DNA from: Tidjanibacter sp.
Lineage (GTDB): Bacteria; Bacteroidota; Bacteroidia; Bacteroidales; Rikenellaceae
NCBI GenBank assembly: GCA_017379955.1
Contig: JAFNVE010000024.1
Span: 1-5,188, forward strand
Length of the DNA stretch: 5,188 nucleotides
Direction: 5' to 3'
Positions 1-5,188 of the stretch are shown here, piece after piece; within the stretch, counting starts at the first letter, position 1, and every line of letters starts with the position of its first letter. Position numbers and translations under genes: made by a program. A model generated the notes under the pieces. That model saw only the letters and a list, made by a program, of their open reading frames with translations. It did not search any database and was not told where the DNA came from.

Positions 1-5
1 CTATT

Positions 6-26
6 TTGAATCTTGAATTTTGAATT
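6..26. repeat. Three tandem copies of a heptamer
   Basis: TTGAATC, TTGAATT and TTGAATT run end to end, giving TTGAAT every seven bases. The array lies about 125 bases beyond the nrdJ stop in AT-rich non-coding DNA. It may continue beyond the left edge. With only three copies it may be a small slippage repeat without function. Confidence 0.55.
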
Positions 27-103
27 CACGAAGTCTTATGGCTTAGGAAATTTTGGGCTTCGCGAAGGGAGGCAAAGCGCAGTTTACTAAGCGTAAATGA
101 GCA

Positions 104-127
104 TTTGACTCACAAGGGAAGTGCAAA
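104..127. repeat. Bulged hairpin related to the 2897-2933 element
   Basis: TTTGACT (104-110) pairs with AGTGCAAA (120-127) with one bulged G, around a 9-base loop. The right arm and its flank read GTGCAAAATTT (121-131), identical to 2921-2931 in the perfect inverted repeat, and both are preceded by ACAAG. This suggests a decayed or variant copy of the same element downstream of nrdJ. Confidence 0.35.
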
Positions 128-133
128 ATTTAC

Positions 134-147
134 AAGCCAGATGGCTT
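134..147 (-). terminator. Short hairpin just after the nrdJ stop, possible weak terminator
   Basis: AAGCCA (134-139) pairs exactly with TGGCTT (142-147), starting 4 bases beyond the nrdJ stop at 152-154. On the minus strand it is followed by GTAAATTTTG, a modest T-rich tail. The two-base loop would open to four, leaving about five pairs. It may help end the nrdJ transcript but is weaker than a typical intrinsic terminator. Confidence 0.3.
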
Positions 148-151
148 CGTA

Positions 152-2722
152 CTAACCGCACTTCGACCAGCCGCACGAGTGACAAGTAGGACATCCGTTC
201 TGGTAGACGAGGGAGTCGGAGCCACAGTTGGGGCATTTGCGTTTGCTCTTGGTACCGTCCTTGATATACTGTTTCAGGGCGCGAGCCACACCGTTCTTCC
301 AGGTGTTGATAGCGTCGTTGTCGAACTGCAAGCCCTCAACAAGGTTAACAACATCGACGATAGGCATACCATTGCGGAGCACGCCCGAAATCAGTTTCGC
401 ATAGTTCCAGAACTCCATGCTAAACATACGCGAGATACCGCCGATGAAGTTGGGGTAGCCATATTTATCGGTATACTTGAAGTCGTAGCGTTTGGTGCCA
501 TCATCCTCGCGTACCTTCACGATATATCCCTTCTTCACGCTCTTGGGGATATAGAGTACATCCTCCTCGATCTGACCGGTGAAGATCTCGTAGGGACGGT
601 CGTTGTAGATACCCACGAAGGCAATCCAATCCTCCTTACCGTTCTTGAAGCGTACAATATCTGCCTCCAACTCCTTGGGTCGGTGGATGGGGTGCTTGGT
701 GTCGGCCTCGGCTGCTGCGCTATCGCCACCCTTCTTCTTGGTGTCGACGAGCACACCTGCACGCGAGCCATCGCGATATACGGTAACGCCCTTACAGCCA
801 CTCTCCCAAGCGGTCATATATACCTGAGCAACAAGTTCCTCGGTCACCGAGTTGGGGAGGTTTACGGTTACGGAGATCGAGTGGTCAACCCACTTTTGGA
901 TTGCGCCCTGCATCTTAACCTTAGCCACCCAGTCGATATCGTTAGCGGTAGCCTTGTGGTAGGGCGACTTAGCAACGAGTGCATCGAGTTCGTCATCGGA
1001 AATCTCCGACAGACGGCTCATATCAAAGCCGGTGATGCGCAACCACTCCACAAACTTGTGGTGGAATACATAGTACTCCTCAAAGCAATCGCCCACCTCG
1101 TCGCGGAACGAGATTTTCACATTCTGGTCGGTGGGGTTCACCTTGCGGCGACGCTTGTATACGGGACGGAAGACGGGCTCGATACCCGAAGTGGTCTGCG
1201 ACATCAGCGAGGTGGTGCCGGTAGGTGCGATGGTGAGCATCGCCACGTTACGACGACCATACTGCATCATCTCCTCGTAGAGTGCGGGATCTGCCTCACG
1301 GATGCGGGCAATCATCGGGTTGTTCTCCTCCTTGATATTGTCATACATAGGGAAGGCACCTCTCTCTCGTGCCATCTTCACCGATGCGCGGTAAGCCTCA
1401 ACAGCGAGAGTCTTCTGCACCTTAACGGCAAAGTCGATAGCCTCGTCAGTACCATAGGTGAGGCCGAGCGCAGCCAGCATATCGCCCTCAGCGGTGATAC
1501 CCAGACCTGTACGACGACCCTTGATGGCCTTCTCGCGAATCTTCTCCCAGAGCGAGAGTTCTACGCGACGAACATCGAGATCCTCAGGATCCTTGCCAAT
1601 CTTGCGGTAGATAGCATCCACCTTCTCCAACTCGAGGTCGATGATATCATCCATCATACGCATTGCCTTCTCCACGTGGAGGCGGAACTTCTCGAAGTTG
1701 AATTTAGCCTCGGGGGTGAAGGGAGCGTCTACATAACTATAAAGGTTGAGTGCGAGGAGTCGGCAACTGTCGTAGGGACAGAGAGGAATCTCGCCACAGG
1801 GGTTTGTCGACACGGTGCGGAAGCCCTCGTCTGCATAGCAGTCGGGCACCGACTCGCGGATAACGGTATCCCAGAAGAGAACACCGGGCTCTGCGCTCTT
1901 CCAAGCGTTGTGGACAATCTTGTTCCACAAAGCCTTAGCGTCAATCTCCTTTGCATAGAGAGGATTCTCGGCATCGATGGGGAACTGCTGACGATACATT
2001 GTTCCCTCCTTAACTGCACGCATAAACTCGTCGTCGATCTTAATCGAGACATTTGCACCTGTCACCTTTCCCTGCTCGGTCTTAGCGTCGATAAACTTCT
2101 CTGCATCGGGGTGTTTGATGGAGAGGGTGAGCATCAGCGCACCACGACGACCATCCTGCGCCACCTCGCGTGTCGAGTTGGAGTATCGCTCCATAAAAGG
2201 TACGATACCGGTACTTGTCAGCGCGCTGTTGAGCACAGGAGTACCCGATGGACGGAGGTGCGACAGGTCGTGACCTACACCACCACGACGCTTCATCAAC
2301 TGCACCTGCTCCTCGTCGATACGGATGATACCACCGTAGGAGTCGGCGGGGTTGCGGTGACCCACAACGAAGCAGTTGCTGAGCGATGCTATCTGGAGAT
2401 TGTTGCCTATGCCCGTCATTGGGCCACCCTGGGGAATAACATACTTAAAGCCATCGAGCAGGTCGAAAATCTCCTGCGCGCTCATTGGGTTTGCATAGTT
2501 ACTCTCGATACGAGCAATTTCGTTTGCGATGCGCCAGTGCATCTCCTTGGGTGTGCTCTCGTAGAGCCTGTTGAACGAGTCTTTGAGGGCATACTTGTTC
2601 ACCCACACCATTGCGGCGAGGTCGTCACCCTTAAAGTACTCCTTCGTTGCGGCCAATACGTCTTCGTATTTGAGTATCGCGTCAGTCGATACCGAACCGC
2701 CTTTGTCCATTTTCTCAGACAT
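152..2722 (-). CDS. nrdJ: Adenosylcobalamin-dependent (class II) ribonucleotide reductase
   Basis: This 856-residue protein reduces ribonucleotides to deoxyribonucleotides in the cytoplasm, using a thiyl radical generated from adenosylcobalamin. It needs no radical-bearing small subunit and no oxygen. The N-terminal RNR region includes WVNKYALKD (residues 40-48). The first redox cysteine is C117 in SLSNCFVV. The active-site motif NPCGE (307-311) carries N307, the presumed thiyl C309 and E311. C320, eleven residues further on, matches the second redox cysteine of class II enzymes. PTGTTS follows at 500-505. A Lys/Ala-rich linker (about 660-680) leads to a TSCPD-like domain (about 683-800) and a Cys-rich tail with C830, C833, C844, C847, C850 and C855. 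The final CGWSKC is a CX4C pair like the swinging-arm thiols that re-reduce the active site. There is no ATP-cone. The ATG at 2722 is used; an ATG four codons later (2710) is possible, and neither has a Shine-Dalgarno sequence. The diphosphate preference is assumed from related long forms, not read from the sequence. Confidence 0.96.
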   Translation of the reverse strand: MSEKMDKGGSVSTDAILKYEDVLAATKEYFKGDDLAAMVWVNKYALKDSFNRLYESTPKEMHWRIANEIARIESNYANPMSAQEIFDLLDGFKYVIPQGGPMTGIGNNLQIASLSNCFVVGHRNPADSYGGIIRIDEEQVQLMKRRGGVGHDLSHLRPSGTPVLNSALTSTGIVPFMERYSNSTREVAQDGRRGALMLTLSIKHPDAEKFIDAKTEQGKVTGANVSIKIDDEFMRAVKEGTMYRQQFPIDAENPLYAKEIDAKALWNKIVHNAWKSAEPGVLFWDTVIRESVPDCYADEGFRTVSTNPCGEIPLCPYDSCRLLALNLYSYVDAPFTPEAKFNFEKFRLHVEKAMRMMDDIIDLELEKVDAIYRKIGKDPEDLDVRRVELSLWEKIREKAIKGRRTGLGITAEGDMLAALGLTYGTDEAIDFAVKVQKTLAVEAYRASVKMARERGAFPMYDNIKEENNPMIARIREADPALYEEMMQYGRRNVAMLTIAPTGTTSLMSQTTSGIEPVFRPVYKRRRKVNPTDQNVKISFRDEVGDCFEEYYVFHHKFVEWLRITGFDMSRLSEISDDELDALVAKSPYHKATANDIDWVAKVKMQGAIQKWVDHSISVTVNLPNSVTEELVAQVYMTAWESGCKGVTVYRDGSRAGVLVDTKKKGGDSAAAEADTKHPIHRPKELEADIVRFKNGKEDWIAFVGIYNDRPYEIFTGQIEEDVLYIPKSVKKGYIVKVREDDGTKRYDFKYTDKYGYPNFIGGISRMFSMEFWNYAKLISGVLRNGMPIVDVVNLVEGLQFDNDAINTWKNGVARALKQYIKDGTKSKRKCPNCGSDSLVYQNGCPTCHSCGWSKCG

Positions 2723-2759
2723 AGTACAACGTTAAATAGTTAATAATCAATAGTTTTCT

Positions 2760-2779
2760 CGAACGGGAAAGGGCGTTCG
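2760..2779 (-). promoter_or_regulatory. Small hairpin in the presumed nrdJ leader
   Basis: CGAACG (2760-2765) and CGTTCG (2774-2779) form a perfect 6-bp inverted repeat around an 8-base loop, about 38 bases upstream of the nrdJ start codon. In RNA it would be a short GC-containing stem in the leader if transcription starts near 2785. Whether it influences translation or is chance is unknown. Confidence 0.3.
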
Positions 2780-2780
2780 C

Positions 2781-2800
2781 GTGCAGTTACAAAGTTGCAC
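2781..2800. repeat. 20-base inverted repeat overlapping the candidate nrdJ -7 box
   Basis: GTGCA (2781-2785) and TGCAC (2796-2800) are perfect arms, and the inner bases add two G-T pairs and one T-A pair. The arrangement could be a regulator binding site because it encloses the candidate -7 box. It does not match the NrdR box pattern. The arms are short, so chance is possible. Confidence 0.3.
2790..2797 (-). promoter_or_regulatory. Weak candidate -7 box for nrdJ
   Basis: The minus strand reads CAACTTTG, one mismatch from the consensus TAnnTTTG. This would give a leader of about 60 bases before the nrdJ ATG at 2722. No clear TTTG lies 19-21 bases upstream, only CTTTC closer in. The site falls inside the inverted repeat at 2781-2800. 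It is the best candidate I can find in the 244-base gap but is far from certain. Confidence 0.25.
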
Positions 2801-2838
2801 CCTTTTTACGGAAAGGCGTATATTTTTCTTCTGAATTT

Positions 2839-2874
2839 ATGAACAACGAATTAACAATTTCGTTATATGTTCAT
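2839..2874. repeat. Interrupted 12-bp inverted repeat upstream of nrdJ
   Basis: ATGAAC followed by AACGAA (2839-2850) pairs with TTCGTT (2859-2864) and GTTCAT (2869-2874). The loop is 8 bases and the right arm carries a 4-base ATAT bulge. All 12 pairs are exact. It lies upstream of the candidate nrdJ promoter and downstream of the membrane protein gene, so it could be an operator or part of a 3' structure. Its AT-rich composition lowers confidence. Confidence 0.35.
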
Positions 2875-2896
2875 TTATAGGATGTTGTGAGTTTAT

Positions 2897-2933
2897 ACAA
2901 ATTTTGCACGACAAGAAGTCGTGCAAAATTTGT
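2897..2933 (-). terminator. Perfect 16-bp inverted repeat, possible terminator of the membrane protein gene
   Basis: ACAAATTTTGCACGAC (2897-2912) and GTCGTGCAAAATTTGT (2918-2933) are exact reverse complements around a 5-base loop. The element begins 33 bases after the stop of the membrane protein gene, a normal place for a transcript end. The GC-rich core (GCACGAC/GTCGTGC) is flanked by A and T tracts that pair with each other. The expected unpaired U-run is missing on the minus strand, so a classic intrinsic terminator is not assured. The T-rich tail (TTTGTTT) is instead on the plus side, where no gene reads. Confidence 0.5.
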
Positions 2934-2966
2934 TTTGTTTGCAATTACTATATAGGTAGGTGGTAT

Positions 2967-4517
2967 CTACTTATCCTTGGGCCACTCGTCAATCAGTGTG
3001 CAGGAAACGGGGCTATTATTCTCGATACCTATCATTATCTTCTGTCCGCAGTGTTCACACACAAGATACTCCGCCTGGAAAACATCTTTGTGGTGAATCA
3101 CCTCGTCGTGCCCACCAACAACCTCGCGACTTACCACACTGCCGCCTCGCTTGGTCACCTTCACGGTGGAGTGATGAACAACCTCGTCGTAGTGTTTTTC
3201 GTGTACTTTACCATAGCCCACCGAGCGCAGAGAGTAGTAGGTGCGGCAGTTTTGGCAGTGGCTATACATAAACCAGCCACTCAAATTGCGGACGATGGCA
3301 AAAGAGAGGAAGAATACCACCGCCAAAATTATCCAGTGGGGTACATATATCATATATAGCAGTATCAACCCTATCGGCAGGGAGAGTATCAGTACTACCT
3401 CACTGACTGAACTCGGCATACCGGGGATTCGGTCAACAAGGTGGAAGACCATAGGCCAAGCCATCAGGTGGGCCAACACCGCGAAGTAGGCCACCGCCAC
3501 AAGAACAACAATCAGCAGTATGCGCACCACATTGGATAACTGCTTGCCGCCTGCGTTGTCCTTAATCACATCGTCGACGTCGTTGTACTTGGGTGCAACC
3601 AAGAAGGGGCGACTGCGCAGTTTGGTGTAGAGTCCTGTCGAGGCGATACGACCACCCAGCGGGATAAAACGCTCTACAAAGGGTATCTTGCCATCCTCGG
3701 TCATATCATAACTTACCAACTTATCATCCACAAAGAGCGCAACAACCTTGGGGTGGAAGAGATTGGTCTTAAAATCCTTAACTCGAACGGGGAACTGCAC
3801 ATGCTTGGTGCGGGCGTCTACATTGTCAATCACCACGGGGTAGCCATAAAAACTATCGGCCATCTCCTCATACGCTGCGCCCTCCGCAAAGTGCTTCTTC
3901 ATCCATCGCTCGGTGACATAGATATAGCGGCGCGAGTAGGAGTCGTCAAGACCCAGCGAGGGAAGTCCGTAGGCCTTGGTCGGGAAGAAATCGTAGTTGT
4001 GGATGGTGTGGTGTGTGCCCTCAGAGTCTGCCACCACCACGTCGAAATGGCTCTCGCTCTCGTAGCGCACAAAGGTAATCGACTCACCCAAATCCAACTC
4101 GTCGTAGTCGTCGCTCGCCACCACAAAGTTGCGGTCGATGGTTGCCGCATCGACCCAGCCGCGCTCACCCGAGGCGGTCTGAATCTGGAAGTAGCCATTG
4201 CCGTACGCCAAGAGTTCAACCTCCTCGCCCGAGCGAACAGAACCAATCTGCTTGCCATCGTCGGTCAGGAAATCGTCGTAGATAGCACCAGCGGCAATCG
4301 CTTTGGCGGTCTGTGAGTCAAACGAGGGATGAAGTGGCTTCAAGAAGGAGGTAAAGCCAACTATCGTAGCCAACATAACACCCACCGCAATCACAATTGC
4401 AGGGAGTGTAAAGCGACCGTGACGCTCCAATTCGCTACTGAACGGAAAGGAAACTATCGTACGAAATGGGGTGAAGATACGACCAAAAAGGCCCTTCTTA
4501 GGAGCAGAATTCGTCAT
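2967..4517 (-). CDS. Unrecognised membrane protein with SH3-like and split zinc-ribbon domains
   Basis: I do not recognise this 516-residue protein. A basic N-terminus (1-36) precedes a membrane segment at about 37-59. A large region (about 60-328) follows, in which residues 70-130 look like a bacterial SH3 domain ending in the typical GERGWVDAATI. Three more hydrophobic segments lie at about 329-350, 371-391 and 393-411. Four segments and the positive-inside rule place both ends in the cytoplasm and the SH3 region outside the inner membrane. The C-terminal tail has CQNC (C421, C424) and CEHC (C487, C490), likely one zinc site split by about 62 residues. That insert is His-rich and repeats a DEV(V/I)HH motif (444-449 and 471-476), suggesting paired beta strands. 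Residues 131-328 match nothing I know. The ATG at 4517 is the first in frame, about 24 bases after the predicted transcript start, without a Shine-Dalgarno. A role in envelope sensing or signalling is only a guess. Confidence 0.9.
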   Translation of the reverse strand: MTNSAPKKGLFGRIFTPFRTIVSFPFSSELERHGRFTLPAIVIAVGVMLATIVGFTSFLKPLHPSFDSQTAKAIAAGAIYDDFLTDDGKQIGSVRSGEEVELLAYGNGYFQIQTASGERGWVDAATIDRNFVVASDDYDELDLGESITFVRYESESHFDVVVADSEGTHHTIHNYDFFPTKAYGLPSLGLDDSYSRRYIYVTERWMKKHFAEGAAYEEMADSFYGYPVVIDNVDARTKHVQFPVRVKDFKTNLFHPKVVALFVDDKLVSYDMTEDGKIPFVERFIPLGGRIASTGLYTKLRSRPFLVAPKYNDVDDVIKDNAGGKQLSNVVRILLIVVLVAVAYFAVLAHLMAWPMVFHLVDRIPGMPSSVSEVVLILSLPIGLILLYMIYVPHWIILAVVFFLSFAIVRNLSGWFMYSHCQNCRTYYSLRSVGYGKVHEKHYDEVVHHSTVKVTKRGGSVVSREVVGGHDEVIHHKDVFQAEYLVCEHCGQKIMIGIENNSPVSCTLIDEWPKDK

Positions 4518-4547
4518 AGTAAATCAGGTTTAGAGGGTTAATTTATA

Positions 4548-4555
4548 CAAAGATA
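4548..4555 (-). promoter_or_regulatory. Bacteroidota-type -7 promoter box before the membrane protein gene
   Basis: The minus strand reads TATCTTTG, an exact match to the Bacteroidota -7 consensus TAnnTTTG. It sits 31 bases upstream of the ATG at 4517, predicting a transcript start near 4541-4544 and a leader of roughly 25 bases. No TTTG -33 box is present at the usual 19-21 base spacing. The nearest TTTG (minus strand, 4583-4586) is about 27 bases upstream. The call rests on the -7 match and its position in the 80-base gap after folB. Confidence 0.55.
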
Positions 4556-4597
4556 GCAAATTATTTTCATAACTTGCTATCCCAAAACCTATATTTT

Positions 4598-4954
4598 TTA
4601 TCGCTCCACCACTACACTCACTCGCTCCATCTTGCCACCCGTTGGCGGGGCGAGTTTCGACACCCTCACCTTGACACGGGTAATCGCCTCGGAGTGGGCC
4701 TTCATGGCCTGAACGATACGCAGAGCCACGTGCTCAATGGTGTTTGAGGTGATGGCCATCTGCTCCTCAACAATGGCCACAAGGTCGAGGTAGTTCACCA
4801 ATCCGCACACATTGTCCTCCTCGGCCGCACGGTCGGTCGCAGGTGAGCACACCTCCACCTCAGCATCCACACGGAAACGACCACCCACAACCTTCTCCAA
4901 GTCGTAGCAACCGTGTCGCGCATAGAGTTCTATATTTTCTAATTCGATAATCAT
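4598..4954 (-). CDS. folB: Dihydroneopterin aldolase
   Basis: This 118-residue protein matches the usual FolB length. FolB cleaves 7,8-dihydroneopterin to 6-hydroxymethyl-7,8-dihydropterin and glycolaldehyde, a cytoplasmic step in folate synthesis. The N-terminal strand ENIELYARHGCYDLE (6-20) is typical of the family. Key residues can be aligned by eye with the Staphylococcus aureus enzyme: E20 in the DLEK loop, Y55 in VNYLDLV, the pterin-anchoring E74 in IEHVALRI, and catalytic K100 in VSKLAPP. The PPTGGKMERVSVVVER tail is also characteristic. The family forms tetramers that pair into octamers. The ATG at 4954 opens directly into the conserved first strand (MIIELENIELY), so the start is well supported despite the lack of a Shine-Dalgarno. 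It lies 11 bases downstream of the kinase stop, so it is probably cotranscribed with and perhaps translationally coupled to it. No other folate gene is visible here. Confidence 0.95.
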   Translation of the reverse strand: MIIELENIELYARHGCYDLEKVVGGRFRVDAEVEVCSPATDRAAEEDNVCGLVNYLDLVAIVEEQMAITSNTIEHVALRIVQAMKAHSEAITRVKVRVSKLAPPTGGKMERVSVVVER

Positions 4955-4965
4955 AATCGGCTGGT

Positions 4966-5188
4966 TTAGAAGAGGTACTGCTCGCTCTTAACCTTTTCGA
5001 CCAGGCGGTAGATGTCGGCCCAGACCTCCTCGCCGAAGGTGGTACCCACAACCTCGATAACCTTACCTGCGGCAATAGCACCAATCGTACCACACTGGCG
5101 GAGCGAAAGGCCCTCGCACATACCGTAGAGGAAGCCCGCAGCGTAGAAGTCGCCCGCACCGGTGGTGTCAACACGCTTAGCGGCAGCC
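4966..5188 (-). CDS. PfkB-family carbohydrate/nucleoside kinase, C-terminal fragment
   Basis: This is the last 73 residues of a gene that enters from the right edge; its first complete codon here ends at 5187, and the TAA stop is at 4966-4968. It opens with AAAKRVDTTGAGDFYAAGF, the second signature of the PfkB/ribokinase family. In that family the Asp of GAGD is the catalytic base that activates the substrate hydroxyl, and the glycines form the anion hole for ATP phosphates. The following helix (LRQCGTIGAIAAGKVIEVVG) also fits the family. In Bacteroidales, proteins with this type of C-terminus are usually annotated as adenosine kinase or sugar kinase. The substrate cannot be decided because the N-terminal lid and sugar-binding residues lie outside the window. 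The truncation is caused by the window edge and is not a sign of a broken gene. Confidence 0.88.
   Translation of the reverse strand, partial: AAAKRVDTTGAGDFYAAGFLYGMCEGLSLRQCGTIGAIAAGKVIEVVGTTFGEEVWADIYRLVEKVKSEQYLF

Larger units (their letters stand above)
1..151. other. Non-coding region downstream of nrdJ
   Basis: No open reading frame with coding character is visible on either strand. Besides the heptamer repeat and the two hairpins listed separately, it holds the perfect palindrome CTTCGCGAAG (58-67). That palindrome lies between the distant arms GCTTAG (41-46) and CTAAGC (87-92), which could close a larger structure. Nothing here resembles a tRNA. Confidence 0.5.

Noticed and set aside
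844..850. Extra cysteines near the NrdJ C-terminus considered as a sign of a frameshift or fusion
   Set aside because: Numbers are NrdJ residues. The Cys-rich tail ending in CGWSKCG is a normal feature of long class II reductases. Which four cysteines bind zinc is unclear, because C850 could belong to either the metal site or the CX4C pair.
179..2743. Long plus-strand open frame of 854 codons
   Set aside because: It is the register-matched antisense of nrdJ. Its translation shows no recognisable family, while the minus strand encodes an unmistakable enzyme.
2948..2955. CTATATAG palindrome resembling the core of an NrdR box
   Set aside because: The flanks do not extend the palindrome to the 16-base box pattern, there is no second box at the usual spacing, and it lies about 226 bases from the nrdJ start, next to the preceding gene's stop.
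2723..2966. Possible cobalamin riboswitch upstream of the B12-dependent reductase
   Set aside because: No GCCACTG-type B12 box was found on the minus strand, and at 244 bases including other repeats there is little room for the full fold.
2904..3359. Plus-strand open frame of 151 codons
   Set aside because: It overlaps the inverted repeat and then lies in antisense register with the membrane protein gene. It has no recognisable domain.
3753..4316. Plus-strand open frame of 187 codons
   Set aside because: It is in antisense codon register with the membrane protein gene and explained by codon bias there.
4860..5174. Minus-strand open frame of 104 codons spanning the kinase-folB junction
   Set aside because: It overlaps both genes in another frame, and its translation is Arg/Ser-rich, low-complexity shadow sequence. 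The kinase frame with VDTTGAGD is clearly the real one.

Overview
All coding in this window is on the minus strand. In transcription order (right to left) it holds the 3' end of a PfkB-family kinase, a complete dihydroneopterin aldolase gene (folB), an unrecognised 516-residue membrane protein gene, and a complete class II (adenosylcobalamin-dependent) ribonucleotide reductase gene (nrdJ). No rRNA, tRNA, CRISPR array, insertion sequence or cobalamin riboswitch was recognised.

The organism is probably a member of Bacteroidota, perhaps an anaerobic gut Bacteroidales such as an Alistipes relative. This is an inference from four things. None of the three complete genes has a Shine-Dalgarno sequence. 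A perfect Bacteroidota -7 box (TATCTTTG, pattern TAnnTTTG) lies before the membrane protein gene. The intergenic DNA is AT-rich while the genes are moderately GC-rich. The NrdJ sequence looks like the long form I associate with Bacteroidales. The genus is a guess.

Layout: 1-151 is non-coding DNA downstream of nrdJ, with a short heptamer repeat and several small hairpins. 152-2722 is nrdJ. 2723-2966 is a 244-base intergenic region with four inverted repeats, including a perfect 16-bp one. 2967-4517 is the membrane protein, 4518-4597 its promoter region, 4598-4954 folB, and 4966-5188 the kinase C-terminus, 11 bases upstream of folB.

The kinase and folB probably share a transcript. The membrane protein appears to have its own promoter, and nrdJ is separated from it by the hairpin-rich gap. 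NrdJ supplies deoxynucleotides without an oxygen-dependent radical or a small subunit, which suits anaerobic life. FolB supplies folate, which is needed among other things for thymidylate and purine synthesis. The kinase may salvage a nucleoside, so a loose nucleotide/cofactor theme is possible but not demonstrated. The least explained items are the membrane protein, which joins an extracytoplasmic SH3-like domain to a cytoplasmic zinc ribbon with a long insert, and the related hairpins downstream of both large genes.
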